In this document: positions 48,191-60,084 of the stretch, in pieces | Numbering within the stretch: position 1 is the first letter of the stretch | Layout: each line of letters starts with the position of its first letter | DNA from: Macrotrachela quadricornifera | Taxonomy: Eukaryota; Rotifera; Eurotatoria; Philodinida; Philodinidae | Assembly: GCA_022393335.1 (NCBI GenBank) | Contig: JAJEKB010021113.1 | Location: forward strand, 152,665-216,664 | DNA: 64,000 nt | Direction of reading: 5' to 3' | The notes under the pieces: model-generated | Seen by the model: only the letters and a program-made list of their open reading frames with translations | Database searches by the model: none | What the model was told of the DNA's origin: nothing | Position numbers and translations under genes: made by a program

Positions 48191-51100
48191 CTAATGTTTT
48201 ATTAGATTTTCACATTTAGGTCCTTCAAATGTTGGTGGACAAATGCATTCACGTGTCGTAGAATTATTACTACATGATCCACCATTTAAACATCTATAAT
48301 TTCCTGAACATCGTCCTATAAAATAAAATGATTAATTAAAATCAAGTTATCTATAACTTACTTTCAGAACAATCAGCACCTGACCATTCACTTCGAAGAC
48401 CACATAAACAAGTAGTTCCACCCACACAAATACCACCATTAAAACAATAACCACTTTTAACACCAGAACACATCACTAAAATAAAAAGAAAAGAACAATT
48501 AAAAAATAAAAAATACAAAAAACAAAGAATATATTACTTATTGAACAATCATTGCCAGTAACTCCTGGTGGACAAGGTGAACAAATACTTCGTAATCCAT
48601 CAATACATACAGCTCCATTATAACATCGACCTGGTTCTAAACCACATCGAACACCTCTACAATCAGCTCCATAACCATCATTAAGACAATCACATCCTTT
48701 TGGTGTACATATATTAGTATCAAAATCAACTTGATTATAACAAGTTATCTCTGGTTCTGTACATCGCATACCTGAACAATCAACACCTGTCCATTGAGGT
48801 TGACATGAACATGTAATAGCACCCGTTATTGATGAATGTACACATGTTCCTTCATGTGCACACATTAAACTTGATGATGGATCATCACCACACATATGTA
48901 ACATACAATATGGTCCTGTCCATCCTCGTGTACAATTACATGCCCATTCACCTTCAGAATTTATTATACAAACACCATCATTTTGACAAACTATACTATT
49001 AGCTGTACCAGCACCACAAATATCTAAAGAATATAAATAAATATTTTTTTTATTTTGAAAAAACTTTCCACATACTGCCACGACAATCATCACTAGTAAG
49101 TGGTGGAGGACAAATACATATTCCAGTCGTTTCATTACAATGACCACCATTAAAACACGCATTACCATCGGAACCACATACTGTAGCCGAACAATCATCA
49201 CCAGCAAAACCTGATGGACATATACATGTTGGTGTTGAATGATCAGTAGTAGTTAATGAACAACTACCACTATTCAAACAAATAAATCCATCAGAACCAC
49301 ATATTTCTATTTAAGAAGAATCGATTAAAAGAAAATTAGTAATTTTATAATATAAATTAACTAACGTTGTTCACATGTTGAACCAGACCATGGATGTTCA
49401 CATTGACAACTAAAAGTAGAATTAGAAGATAATACACATAATCCACCATTATGACAAATAGGTCCATGAGAACTACATGCTCCTAAAAGATTTAATATAT
49501 AAATATTTAAATTAGATCATTTTGTATTATACTTACTTGCTCGACAATCAGCTCCTTGCCAACCATTTATACATACACAACCATCTTTTCCTTTTCCATC
49601 ATCATCACAATATCCACCATTATAACATAACACATTATGACATGGTGCTAGATTTATTAAGATAAATTCAATACTAATAATCTTCTAAGAAAAAACAATA
49701 TTTACTTGCTGAACAATCTGCACCTCCCCATTGTCCATTACATTGACATGTATAATTACCATGATCATCTCTTTCACAAGTTGCATTATTAAAACAAATA
49801 GGTCCATGTTCAGAACATTTTTCTCCTGAACAATCAGAAAGTGTATAATTATTTGGACAAAGACACTTCATTTCTTCATTTTTTTCATCAATAATACATT
49901 CACCATCATTATAACAAAATCCAGATCCACATGGAACTATAAAATAATAATTATTAATATAAATATTTTATATTTTAATCAGAAATTTCCTTACGACCAC
50001 GACAATTGACACCTCCATAACCAGGTGGACAAGTACAAGATTGACCATCAATACATTCTCCTCCATTGTAACATGTAACTGCACTATGACTACACATTAC
50101 TTGTGAACAATCATGTCCTGTATAAGGATCTGAACAAATACATTGAGCTTCAACATCATTGCCTGCCGGTGGACAACCACCATTATAACAAAATAAATTT
50201 GGATGTCCTGCACATTGTACTATAATAAAATAATTATATACATTTGATTATATATACAATATAGTCATCATCTACCAGCTCTACAATCAGATCCACCAAA
50301 TCCAGCTAAACAGGAACATGTTGATGTCAATTCATTACAAGTACCACCATTAAAACAAGCTAAACCTTGATTTCCACATGTAACTAATTATATAATTAAA
50401 ATAATGATTGTATTCAAATAAAAATTTTATCAATTTAATTTATTTACTTCCGGAACAATCTTTTCCTTTAGCATGTCCTGGACATTGACATACTGGTGCA
50501 TTACCAATAGTAGGACATGTTGCTGAATAACAAATAAGATCTTTAAAACCAGGACATTTTCCTCCAAAAATAAAAATAAATAAATAAATAAATTTTAAAT
50601 TCTTTATTTCTTACGACCATTACAAGTAACACCAGTCCATCCATATAAACATTGACAATGTTTCTCATCTGCACATGTACCTCCATTATGACAAATTAAT
50701 CCTGATTTTCCACAAGTTTCTTAATAAATATAAATCATAGATATATTTCTTCATTCGAAAAAAAAACAAATTTACTTCGTGAACAATCTGTTCCATTTAT
50801 CAAATTCGAACGACATTTACAACCCGTAGCTGTACAAATACCATTATTTGTATAACATAAATCACCATTTGGACATATTTCTACAAAATCAACTTATATG
50901 TATATATAAACTAATATTATACAAAATTTATAACTAACTTGTCAAACAACCTGATCCATTATCTTGATAACCTGATCGACAATTACATGTATCAAATTCA
51001 TTATTACAAGTTGCACCATTAAAACAGATTAAACCAACTAATACTCCTTTATTACATTTAACTATAAATATTAATAAAAACAAAAAAAGATAAAAATTTG

Positions 51101-51664
51101 AATTTCTTATTATTAACATACCACCACTACAATCTGGTCCACCAGATCGAGGTAAACATTGACAATGTTTTTTATTTTTACATTTTCCTCCTGTTTGTGA
51201 ACACCAACTATTACCACATCGTGCTTATAATAAATAAATATTCAATTAATCTAATAGAAATCAACATACTTATACTACAATCATGACCCATATAATGTTC
51301 AGAACATTGACATTGATGATCTTTACATTTACCACCATTTAAACAAATTAAATCTTTTCCACCTAAATAAAATATTTAATTGAAATACAATTATTATTGT
51401 TTTTTTTTTGTGTGTAAATCTTACATTTTGTATTACTAACTGATCGTCGAACAATTGAACTTTTTTCTAATGAATAATATGGCTACGAAATAAAAATTTT
51501 TAATTTAATAGATATTATTTTATATTTCTTTTTAAATATTATCTTACAAATAATTCTTGTCCATAAATAAATGCTGATGATATATCATTTATTAAACAAT
51601 TATATCGATTGATATTAAAAATAATAATAAATATAACTAATTGAATATTATTAAATATTATCAT
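48191..51664 (-). CDS. Secreted protein with 21 EGF-like modules
   Basis: Minus strand from ATG 51664 to TAG 48193-48191. Exon 1 (51664-51548) encodes a signal peptide (FNNIQLVIFIIIFNI); exon 2 (51482-51425) contains a basic RRS site. Then about 15 further exons encode 21 EGF-like modules of the EGF_2/tenascin type: C-x-x-x-G-x-x-C-x-N-G-G-x-C ... C-x-C-x-x-G-(W/Y/F)-x-G-x-D-C-S. Examples are CLNGGKCKDHQCQCSEHYMG, CFNGGTCNELTSTCSCLAGF, CVCINGWQGADC and the last one, CICPPTFEGPKCEN. Some exons carry one module, others up to four (48540-49020). Introns are about 50-70 bp. No calcium-binding D-x-(D/N)-E consensus at module starts and no transmembrane segment at the end, so it is probably fully secreted. 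Adhesion or matrix role is family knowledge, not shown here. Confidence 0.8.
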
Positions 51665-53853
51665 TTGAAAAAATTCTTTTTTTTTCTCTTTAGTAGAAAT
51701 TTTTTTTCAATTAATTCGAATCATATCATGTATGTATATATAACCGATTTATCAGACTTTAGTTAAATGTAAAGCAGAATAAAATAACATGAATGGTTTT
51801 AATTTACATATTAACTATTTTTATCATTGCCATAGGAATGAAATGAGGACAAATAGACAAACGAATAAGTTATATCGAATCAATGAAATATATATATATA
51901 TATGAAAAAAAAACTGAATAAGTTGATGAATTAAAAAATATTTTGAATACTAAAAAACATCAAATATTCGCCGTAATCTTCTCAGAAACACCAAAAAAAG
52001 TGATCTTCAGCTTATTCCAAAAATACAACTATGATAAAAACGTGTCCTTTCCATCTGTCATTGGAAACCACAGGATTCTCTTGGAAAATACTGTAAAAAT
52101 AAAATATCTCGACATCAATAGGCTAAGGAATCAAATTCTCTAGGATGTTCATATTCTTTGATACAGGAGAACAGTAAGCTCTTTTTTATACAAATGAAAT
52201 TCATATATACTCTTCAAAGTGTATTACATCTGGATGTGAAAGAAAATGTTTATATTTGTGCGATAACAGAGAGTAATATATAATGTTTTCATCGTAATTA
52301 TCATCTTTAAATAATTACAATCTCTTGCTGATATATTCTTATAGAAAGAATGTAATAATGCTGAATATAGTGACAATAAAAATTCTAAAACCGTTCTGTA
52401 ACCTCATCTCACTAGATATCAAAGTTGCCTCTGAAGTATCAACAAGAAGTAAAATTTTTAGTAGCACTTATATTCCTAGCAAATCTGTCAATTCTAGTAC
52501 ACAATATAGCCTGTCTGGCAACCAATGCAGAATCTCTATCCAATTTGATAAGTGACGTAGATTGTCTGTCAAATCTTGTAAAGTATAATATGCTTAGGGG
52601 CATCAAAGTAATTTGCGGTTATCGTCGTAGAAACAAAACGAATGCACAGAATAATCGTCACTGTTTAACCATGTGACAGAATTTAAGTGTAAAAACAATT
52701 TTGAAAAATGTCTTTTGAGATCAAAAAGAGAAACAAAAATTTTAATGGCAATAATTGTCTGCGGAAAATTGTAAGCCTTCATCACTCTTGAAAACAACTG
52801 AGAGCTCTGTCGCTAATTACCATGAAAATAGAAGTAAATACATGAAAAATACTATATATTGATCTCTGGTATCATAAGAATACAAACTTTTTTTTTCACA
52901 GCCAGATATAATATACTTTCAGGACTATTTATGACCTTGATTCGTATGAAAAAAACATTTAATTTTGACCTAAATTAATAATGGAAATACTTAAATTTCT
53001 CAAGTGATCGTTAATTTTGAGATATTCTGTATTGATAAAAATCAGTAATAACACTATCATGTGTTCATTTTTTTTATGATCTGGATTATTATTTATAAAA
53101 ACACAACTAATCAAAATAAAAAGAAACAAAAAAAAAATAGTTTTCAATGTTCAAGAGATCGATTATTAATCATAATCATACAGGTGTGTTGTCCATCATT
53201 CATTGACATAATTTTTAATATTGTTTTTCACGTATTCAATATTACTGTGTTCTCGCCTTTTTAAGTTTTAATAATATGCTCAACATCGGTTAGTTCTACA
53301 ACACAACTTATTCATTCAATTCGATTAATAAAAACATGTTTAATAGTATGCAAATCTCTGTATTTATTCATGATCTTAGTTATCTTGAAATATTTATTTT
53401 TTAATATATAATTTTTTCCAACATATTCTATCTTCTATGCTTTTGTAAAACTATAAACCTATTCAAACTCTTGTTAAATAAAAAAAAACGTCTTTTAAAA
53501 AATTTTTCTGTTGTTGACTTGTTATTGTATGAAATAAAACGAATCAAATAAATACTATTTACTTAATAAAAAAAAAGAAAAAAAAAAATCTTATTTTTCA
53601 TTTTCTGTTACCTATCAACCATTTATTCATGAAAAACATTGACATACCTGAAGGTCTTTTATTTTCGCTGCATATGCTTTAAATAAAATTTTCTCGTATG
53701 CATGTATAGAATTTTTGATTATACCTTTTCAAACTAATGAAGAATGAATAATTTTTGTTGACAATCCAAATAGCATGTTTGCAAATTATTGAAAGACATA
53801 TATAAATCCATAAAAAAATACAGTCAGTCAATAACAAAAAAAAAATCTTCGTG
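51665..53853. other. Intergenic, no recognisable gene
   Basis: AT-rich. Frames around 51943-52143 and 52325-52676 have mild protein-like character but no motif, no splice context and stops on both sides. A TA-repeat lies at 51890-51905. Nothing else seen. Confidence 0.45.
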
Positions 53854-54347
53854 ATGCATTTTACCGGTTTTTTTCTTCTTGTAAGTTTTATTCGATACAT
53901 TAAAATATTAAAATCTTTTATTTTTAGTTATGTATATCTGGTGGTACTGTATCTGCATATTTTTGGCAAAATTTAGTATGGCCACCATGGCAATCAATGA
54001 TTTTTACTAATCCAATTGGAGCAATTAGAAATGATGTATGCCAATATGTATCTAGTAATCGTCAACGTGCTGCAGACGTTATCAATAAGACTATTAGCGT
54101 ATTAGAAAAAAGAGATGAATCAAAAAATACTTTTATTCTTACTTTGGCTTATTTAAAATCATCTGACAGTTTAAATACACTTGCTGGTGGAACAAGCTCA
54201 TGTTTACAATTCTTTAATGTCGTTAAAGATAAAATTATAGATGATTTAAAAAATAGAAAAGATTCTTCTATAACAAATATTCAAACTAATACATTGAACA
54301 CATTAAAAGACATTCTCAATGCTCTTAAAGATTTAATTTTACCTTGA
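53854..54347 (+). CDS. Small secreted protein, unknown family
   Basis: Exons 53854-53880 and 53928-54347 joined over a 47-bp GT-AG intron in phase 0; 148 aa. Exon 1 and the beginning of exon 2 together form a signal peptide (MHFTGFFLLLCISGGTVSA), which supports the join, since the ATG inside exon 2 alone would leave no leader. The mature part is mostly helical, opening YFWQNLVWPPWQ, with two Cys (NDVCQYVSS and SSCLQFF) and a C-terminal amphipathic stretch (TLKDILNALKDLIL). I recognise no family. Length, helicity and secretion signal recall small extracellular carrier or effector-type proteins, but no ligand motif can be named. Confidence 0.7.
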
Positions 54348-54527
54348 TTATATTTTTTTCGAATTCAAAACTAAATAAACTCATATTTTTTAATTATTCA
54401 TATACAAATATAAACTTAAGCTATCATAAAATCAGATATATTATATATCTTGATTTTCACAAAATATGACTGAATATTTCAATTATTATGAGCACATTTA
54501 TCATCAATAATAACAGATGAAACATTT
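54348..54527. other. 3' flank of the small secreted gene
   Basis: AT-rich; AACTAAATAAACTC just after the stop may hold the polyadenylation signal. Confidence 0.3.
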
Positions 54528-55113
54528 AACACATTCACCACGATGGGGTCCACCGGTGAACCCCACTTTGCATTTCATATTCTAATCTCGAAACACGTTT
54601 CATAAGAAAACGGCATAAACCATAAGACGCAGCGTGAAAAGCTCTACAATCCTCATAGTAAAACTTATTTTAATTGTCTAACTTTTATTTTGAAAGGAAG
54701 TAAAACGCTGTCTGACTTGTTTTCTAGATTAAAAAAACATCATTTTTTTTCCACACGAATGTGAAATTTCATTTTTCTTATTTCATCTTTTTATCATCTA
54801 ATATGGCTTTGTAAGGAAAAATAAAATATACCACAAGATGCAGCGTGAAGCGCTCTACAATCTACACCATAAAGCTTATTTTAATTGTGTCCAAACTTCG
54901 GCATAAGATACTATAGTCCTAAAGCAACCTCAAAAGTTGGTCGCACACGGTTTTGCATTTGATTGAAAACAAAAAGTATGCAATTGAAATAGGTTTTACG
55001 GTGTAGGTTGTAGAACTTTTCACGCTGCATCTTGTGCTTGTATATTTTGTTTTCTAATAAAACGTATTTAAAAATGTTAGTTTCTATGGTATATGAATCG
55101 TGGTGAATGTGTT
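54528..55113. mobile_element. 586-bp foldback/MITE element
   Basis: The ends AACACATTCACCACGAT (54528) and ATCGTGGTGAATGTGTT (to 55113) are perfect inverted repeats of 17 bp. Inside, a module around GATGCAGCGTGAAAAGCTCT + ACAATC occurs twice forward (near 54630 and 54838) and once inverted (54993-55050, GTTGTAGAACTTTTCACGCT + GCATCTTGTG). No open frame of note. Target duplication unclear. Confidence 0.6.
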
Positions 55114-55405
55114 GAGATAAACATAAACTATGTAACCAAATACAGAATAAGAAGTATTTAAGAATTATTTATTTTGTTATTATAAATTATTGTCAATGGA
55201 CGATATTAATTTACATTTTGAGTACAGTATTAGTATATAGATTATTTATTACATTATTGTATTTTTAGTTTTGAATATGTGAATTACTGTTGTTGTTTTG
55301 TATTTGGTTATATAGTTTATGTTTGTCTTGAATTTTTCATCAGTTTTGTTTTTTTTGAATAAAAATGCACTCATGTTTATGAATGATATCCCATGTCATT
55401 CAAAC

Positions 55406-55900
55406 CAGAGATGTCCATCGCGGCGCTGCCGCTGCCGCTGCCGCGGACGCGACGCGGACGCGGTCGCGGTAGCGGCGCGGCAGCGGCAGATTTTTCTAAA
55501 AATCGTCGCGGCAGCGGCGCGTCAGCGGCTGACGTTTTAAAAAGCCATCGCGGCAGCGGCGCAGCAGCGGCAAACTTTTTTTTAGAACATCGAAAAATAA
55601 CATGATTTTGAAAGAAATTTTACTTTTTACAAATAGAACAATGTAGAGCTGAATGAATTTGATAGTTTACTAGCAATATCTGTTGTCTGATACAGTTGGA
55701 ACAGTGAAATTCGAAACGTTTTTTTGAAAACTATCGCGGCAGCGGCGCGGCGGCGGCTAGTTTATGTTAGACCGCGTCGCGCCAGCGGCGCGGCAGCTTT
55801 ATCTAATACATCACCGCGTCGCGGCAGCGGCGCGGTAGCTTTTTTTCTCTAAGGCCGCGGCGCGGCAGCGGCAGTTTTTCAGCCGCGATGGACATCTCTG
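55406..55900. mobile_element. GC-rich hAT-type MITE with 8-bp target duplication
   Basis: Terminal inverted repeats CAGAGATGTCCATCGCGGC (left) and GCCGCGATGGACATCTCTG (right) are perfect over 19 bp. They are flanked by an identical 8-bp direct repeat ATTCAAAC (55398-55405 and 55901-55908). An 8-bp duplication with a CAGAGATG-type end fits the hAT superfamily. The interior carries many copies of CGCGGCAGCGGCGCGGCAGC in an otherwise AT-rich genome, with AT-rich spacer between. Frames that cross it are low-complexity Ala/Arg/Gly and not genes. Confidence 0.85.
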
Positions 55901-56479
55901 ATTCAAACCGATAAAAAACCGTCAGTTAACCGACGATTCTTTCTCATAACCGTAAAAAGAATCAGGATGACCTTTTCTCTTAACAAAGATTCGTTTTTTT
56001 TATTCGCATGCATTTTCTTTGTTGTAGTTTTATACTTATTTATTGCTTATAAAATAAAATTTGCTTTTTCATTTGAACATTCAAATTGATCTGAATATAA
56101 GAAAAGAAAAGAATTTATATTGAATAATACTTTCTGCTTATTTCATTGTCGAGAGTAATTTAAAAAAAAAATAACAATTTTTTTATAAATAAATAATTAG
56201 GATTATCTTTTTAATATTTGTAGTAATAAAAATCAAGTGTACAAAACTTTCGGTTAACCGACAGTTTTATCAAAAAAAAAGACAACATGAAATATCATAT
56301 TTTCAGTGATGATCAAAATTATTAAATTAAATTTATATTTAAAATAATTTTTTGTTTATTAATTGAAAGTCTATAAATACAAATAGTAGCAATAACTGAA
56401 TAATATTTGAAGACTTTATTTTGTCATTACGAATAATCAATTTATGTTCTTGTAAATATTATTCATTAGTTTTATATAT

Positions 56480-57252
56480 AATATTAAAAAAATCTTTATA
56501 CGAATTAATTAAAAAAGATTTTGATATGAATCGTATTAAACTATTTACAACTGATGGAAAAGAATATCAAAATATATGTATTGATAATTAAAATAATTCA
56601 TTATGTTCAATAACTGATAATGATGGTAGAATTAAAAATACATTTCAAATAAATCAAAATATTCTTTATCAATTTATTCAACCATATATAAATATTCCTA
56701 AATTGCTTTATCAAATAAAAATTTTCAAATAACTGGTAAGATTTTTTTTTTATAAATTTTTATCTCTAGGTGAAATTTATTTATGTAATGATAATGGTAT
56801 AACTTTTATAAGTGATATTGATAATACAATAAAACTTACCGATGTTACATTATCAACGGATACATTAATTAATACATGTATTGATGATTATATATCTATT
56901 ATTGGTATGTCATATATATATAAATATTGGCAAAAAAAAAATATCATGCAACATTTGCTTATTTAACAGGATCACCAGATCAACTTTAACATTTTTTAGG
57001 TGAATTTTTAGATCGTGAAAAATTTCCCATTTGGATCATTTCATATGAGACATTTTATATGGTTTGATAAAAATTTGTTTTTCATTTTTTATTTTAATTG
57101 GTGATATATTTCAAAAAGATCCTGATATATATGCAAGTATATATATGAAATATTTAAATCGAATAGGAAAAATTTTTATTCAAAAATAAAATAATGATAC
57201 AATTGGTCAACAACGATTAGAACAAATTTTTAATGATCCAAAAAATTTTTAA
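56480..57252 (+). pseudogene. APP1-type phosphatidate phosphatase pseudogene
   Basis: Fragments in order match the APP1 catalytic domain (related to the lipin/LNS2 fold). They are GITFISDIDNTIKLTDV (about 56800), which carries the D-x-D-x-T nucleophile motif; IIGMSYIYKYW; FAYLTGSPDQL in a shifted frame; FLGEFLDREKFP; then ILIGDIFQKDPDIYASIY, matching the family's IGDSGQ-x-DP block; and a closing QQRLEQIFNDPKNF. An upstream part (NRIKLFTTDGKEYQNICI) and one intron with intact GT/AG (near 56735-56770) survive. Several stops and at least two frameshifts inactivate it. When intact the family removes phosphate from phosphatidic acid. Confidence 0.75.
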
Positions 57253-59307
57253 CTAATATTTACTTTTTATCTGAAACTTTTTTAAAAACTAGAAAAACGG
57301 ATCGAAAGATTAATAGCAGACGATTTTGCATAAATGCCATCCCGGCAGAAGAAAAATATATTAAATCGCAGCGAATAATGTCGAGTAAAATTACTGGACT
57401 GCTTTACTGATATCACTATATTATCAATTTAAAAAAAAAATTCTTTTTGAATCACTCCAACATCGATTCCAAAAAATGATCTACATGATTTCGATTACAA
57501 TGGAGGCGAAATCTAGTGCAGAACACTAGCTTTTGTTCAAAGCAATACTATTCATAACTTTTTCTGATCGGCCAAGAAAGTTAATACTTCTGATACTTTT
57601 GTATCTAGTTCAGATATTGAGGGAAGTAAGGCAGAACGAACTCGATATTGGTAGATTTTTTAGATGAATTAAAGCAGCTGATTCAAGTTCTAAACTTAAC
57701 CGATAAAAAGATTGACTAATTCAATTGCACAATAAAACCAAACATAAATCAGTCCGATTAAGGTGTCATTTTATCAATTGAATCTTCTGAGAAAAAATTT
57801 ATCACTATAGCTTCACGAAAGTGTTCAAATATGTTACTCATGAAACTCTCAGAGTTTTTAACAATATATCACAACATGTATTTTGGTCTACCACGTTTCA
57901 TATCTTTTTCAACATGAATGGAGAATTCTTTCATAAATTTTTATCTTATAGTTTACCAAGACTAATATTGAACAAGATCTATGCTTTATTTTATTTGATT
58001 TTCTTCAATGTAAGCAACATTTCTTTGTATAAAATCGTAGGCTCTATGCTATCTTGTATGAGACCATTATTTAACACAGATTTAAAGGATTCTCAACCAA
58101 AATAAGACTACTATTATGTATAGGAAGACACAGTGAGCTATAAAGCATGATTTCTATACTAGACTTCATATTCCATGAGACTACTAGTCAGCATTACTTT
58201 CAAAGCAGAAAGGAATCCTTTCCGATAATATTTATAATGAAATTATAAACGAAAAATTATTAGATTTCCAGCTTCAGTGTTCTGAAACTTAATACAAAGC
58301 CCATTGAAAATTACTGAGACCGATCCGATTTTTAAAGTTTAACCAACTAAGTCGGCGACTGTGATAATCCACAAATAGATCGATCCAGTAATAGTTTTCT
58401 GCTATGGTTCAAAGTTCGATTCAGTTGACAAGGTATGTTGATCATTAATGGTAATATTACAGTTTATCTTTAGGACACCCATACTAATGCTATTGTTGTT
58501 ATATTCGATATTGCAGATGCGTAGTCAAGTGAATGGCGAAAAAATAGTCATTAAATTTCATAACTATCCGTAGCTGGACCATTTCCACCATTAAAATATC
58601 CATTTTTTTCTGCGTATAATGGAAAAATATTCATTAAAATGCATTTTGATTCAGAAAAAGTGATGTCAATCATTTTTATAGTAGACTCTATTGTTTTAAG
58701 TATCAAGCTAATCCAGAAACTACGCCGAGTCTCTATAAATTATATGATGATATTAGCACCTAGTTATAGACGTTTATTTTTTTGTCATAAAATGTATTCA
58801 AGAACATTCTCTCAAATTGAGATATCGGCAAAAAACGAAAGCTTTTGAGGCTATTAAATCATCATTGGATATTGATCGAAGAGCAAGGTTTTTGGAAAAT
58901 TTAAGATGATTGAATGATAGTCTTAGAATCAAGCACCAGCACACTTTTTAATATTTTATTGTATCTGAACTGTCTTCTTTAGATGTTGAGAGTGTCACTC
59001 AAGGGGGAACATTGTACTTTGAACTTTGTTGCACTGTAATGTGCTTATACACTTCAAGGTATAATCAGCATTACTCTCCATAAGTCTTCAAGAGCTATAT
59101 AAGGGTAGTCTATGTAACTTTTGATGGGCTATTTGTAGGCAGTCCTATTAATTCTTCTGTTCCTATTAAGTCAACTATGTAAATTTTATGGCTAGTCAGT
59201 AATATATAGTTCCATGTTTTATTGTATTCTTAATATTTGAGATTATTTCAAAAGGTATTGAGCGCCTTTTACTATTGCCTTCAATTGAGCCTCCATGTTT
59301 CAGTCTA
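57253..59307. other. Intergenic, degenerate
   Basis: No gene. The open stretch 57821-58105 lacks any motif. At about 58983 TGTTGAGAGTGTCACTCAAG resembles the start of a Ty1/copia-type LTR, but I could not find a matching second LTR or an end, so it is not called. Confidence 0.4.
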
Positions 59308-60084
59308 CAGGGTGATCTATAAGTCTTAATACCTCTCAGAAAAATTGTTCGTTCTCTCTTATAGTAAATTGTAAAATGTCCAAATTTTAGTTATATTATC
59401 CCTTGTAACGCGACAAATAACATCCTAAATTTTCACCTCTCTATCCTGATAAATACGGAAGATGTAGAGGTTAACATTTTACTAATGTTATTTTCTGTTG
59501 GTCGCAAAAACAATAATTAATGCATATTACATATAAATGAGGCACTTTTGCATTTCATTTTTCTACCATTTGATGCATTCCATTAAGGAAAGAAAATATA
59601 CCAGAAGATGCAGCATGAAAAGCTCTACAATCTACACAGTACGGCATGCTTTATGTTATGTAATTTTTGCTTTCAAAAAAAAGGCAAAGCTTTGTACCAT
59701 CAGTTTTTAAGTTAATCGTATAGAGTTTTGCTTTTTCTGGAAACAAAAATTAAACAAATTAAAGTACGATGTACTGTGTAGATTTTAAAACGTTTCACGT
59801 TGCATCCTCTGGTATATTTTCTTTTCTTAATAGAATGCATCAAATGGTAGAAAAATGAAACGCAAAAGTGGCTCATTTATGTATTTTTTGGCCTGCAGAA
59901 AATAACACTAGTAGAATGTTAGGCTTTACATCTTCCTTATTTCGCAGGATAGAGAGGTGAAAATTTAGGATATTATTCGCCACATTACAAGAGATAATGT
60001 ACCAAAGTTTGGACATTTTACAATTTACTGTAAGAGAGAACAAACATTTTTTCAGAGAGGTATTAAGACTTATGGATCACCCTG
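59308..60084. mobile_element. 777-bp near-palindromic TA-flanked element
   Basis: TA|CAGGGTGATC...GATCACCCTG|TA. The two arms of about 380 bp each are inverted copies of one another along nearly their full length (for instance AAATTGTAAAATGTCCAAA at 59366 and its inverted copy at 60005; GAGGCACTTTTGCATTTCAT and its inverted copy at about 59855). The TA duplication and CAGGG end suggest a Tc1/mariner-type MITE. No transposase. Confidence 0.85.

Noticed and set aside
55319..55605. Open frames rich in Arg/Ala/Gly across the GC-rich block
   Set aside because: They lie mostly inside the hAT MITE and reflect its CGCGGCAGC units; no start context, splice sites or domain.
57821..58105. Open frame beginning MFKYVTHETLRVFNN
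   Set aside because: No motif, no splice context and composition like the surrounding AT-rich sequence.
58983..59300. Possible copia-type LTR starting TGTTGAGAGTGTCACTCAAG
   Set aside because: No second LTR, primer-binding site or pol remnant could be matched.
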